From: Desulfobacula sp. | GTDB lineage: Bacteria > Desulfobacterota > Desulfobacteria > Desulfobacterales > Desulfobacteraceae | Direction: 5' to 3' | Assembly (NCBI GenBank): GCA_023139225.1 | Contig: JAGLNZ010000516.1 | Coordinates: 1-6,956 of the forward strand | DNA: 6,956 bases | Shown: positions 6,729 through 6,956 of the stretch, piece by piece | Numbering within the stretch: the stretch's first letter is position 1 | How the letters are laid out: each line of letters begins with the position of its first letter | Position numbers and translations under genes: made by a program | The notes under the pieces: generated by a model | The model's input: only the letters and a program-made list of their open reading frames with translations | Databases searched by the model: none | Told to the model about the DNA's origin: nothing

Positions 6729-6956
6729 TCAAACAGGCCCGGTTTTTATGAATTCACCAGGGTTGTTCATGAAATTTTTATAGATTTTATAATACTCTGT
6801 GTCTTCATACTGAATGGGTTCAATAACAGGGTTGTCAAAGCTGTAAATCCGGGATTCCGGGCAGGCCATCAAAAAAGGGGAATGGGTTGCAATAATAAAC
6901 TGGGCATGGCCCTGTTGGCTGATTTTGATCAAAAGATTTAAAAGTTCAATCAAAGA
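6729..6956 (-). CDS. C-terminal end of a predicted AAA/ABC-type ATPase (N-terminus outside window)
   Basis: The frame enters from the right edge and ends with TGA at 6729, giving the last 75 residues. QFIIATHSPFLMACP (19-33 of the visible part) is the strand and switch histidine (H-loop) that follow Walker B in this ATPase group. It is followed by RIYSFDN and by PIQYEDTEYYKIYKNFMNNPGEF. This ending closely resembles stand-alone predicted ATPases of the COG3910 type as I remember them. Walker A, the signature motif and Walker B all lie beyond the window, so ATPase activity is inferred from the tail alone. An in-frame TTG at 6953 should not be taken as a start, because a protein beginning there would lack the nucleotide-binding core. 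The gene is convergent with the aminotransferase, with 13 bases between the two stops. Confidence 0.75.
   Translation of the reverse strand, partial: SLIELLNLLIKISQQGHAQFIIATHSPFLMACPESRIYSFDNPVIEPIQYEDTEYYKIYKNFMNNPGEFIKTGPV

Overview
The window reads as ordinary chromosomal DNA from a moderately AT-rich Gram-negative bacterium. The protein styles (a PAS sensor with a periplasmic solute-binding input, a lone family-3 solute-binding protein, a MOFRL-type glycerate kinase) look most like a sulfate-reducing Desulfobacterota member, probably of the Desulfobacteraceae. This is judged from remembered protein character only, with no database search, so it is a moderate-confidence inference.

Layout, left to right. 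(1) 1-1376, minus strand: the N-terminal 459 residues of a membrane sensor (signal peptide, solute-binding domain, transmembrane helix, PAS/PAC, start of a second PAS); its output domain lies beyond the left edge. (2) 1517-3840, minus strand: a two-gene unit in which a hydroxypyruvate/glyoxylate reductase-type 2-hydroxyacid dehydrogenase is followed, with a 4-bp ATGA overlap, by a type-2 glycerate kinase. Together they would convert hydroxypyruvate to D-glycerate and then to 2-phosphoglycerate. (3) 3942-4736, minus strand: a secreted family-3 solute-binding protein with no transporter genes beside it. (4) 4737-4905: a divergent intergenic region with a plausible sigma70-type promoter facing each way. 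(5) 4906-6715, plus strand: an unrecognised 196-residue protein followed after 46 bp by a fold-type I PLP aminotransferase with all the expected active-site residues. (6) 6729-6956, minus strand: the last 75 residues of a predicted AAA/ABC-type ATPase, convergent with the aminotransferase and separated by only 13 bp.

A reasonable but unproven metabolic reading is a serine/hydroxypyruvate/glycerate route: an aminotransferase would make the 2-oxo acid, the dehydrogenase would reduce it and the kinase would feed lower glycolysis. The aminotransferase is on the opposite strand and its substrate cannot be read from sequence. The two solute-binding modules (one free, one fused to the sensor) may detect or bind small polar solutes related to this metabolism. 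I saw no RNA genes, CRISPR array, insertion sequence or prophage part, and no clearly novel system. The least explained item is the small protein paired with the aminotransferase.
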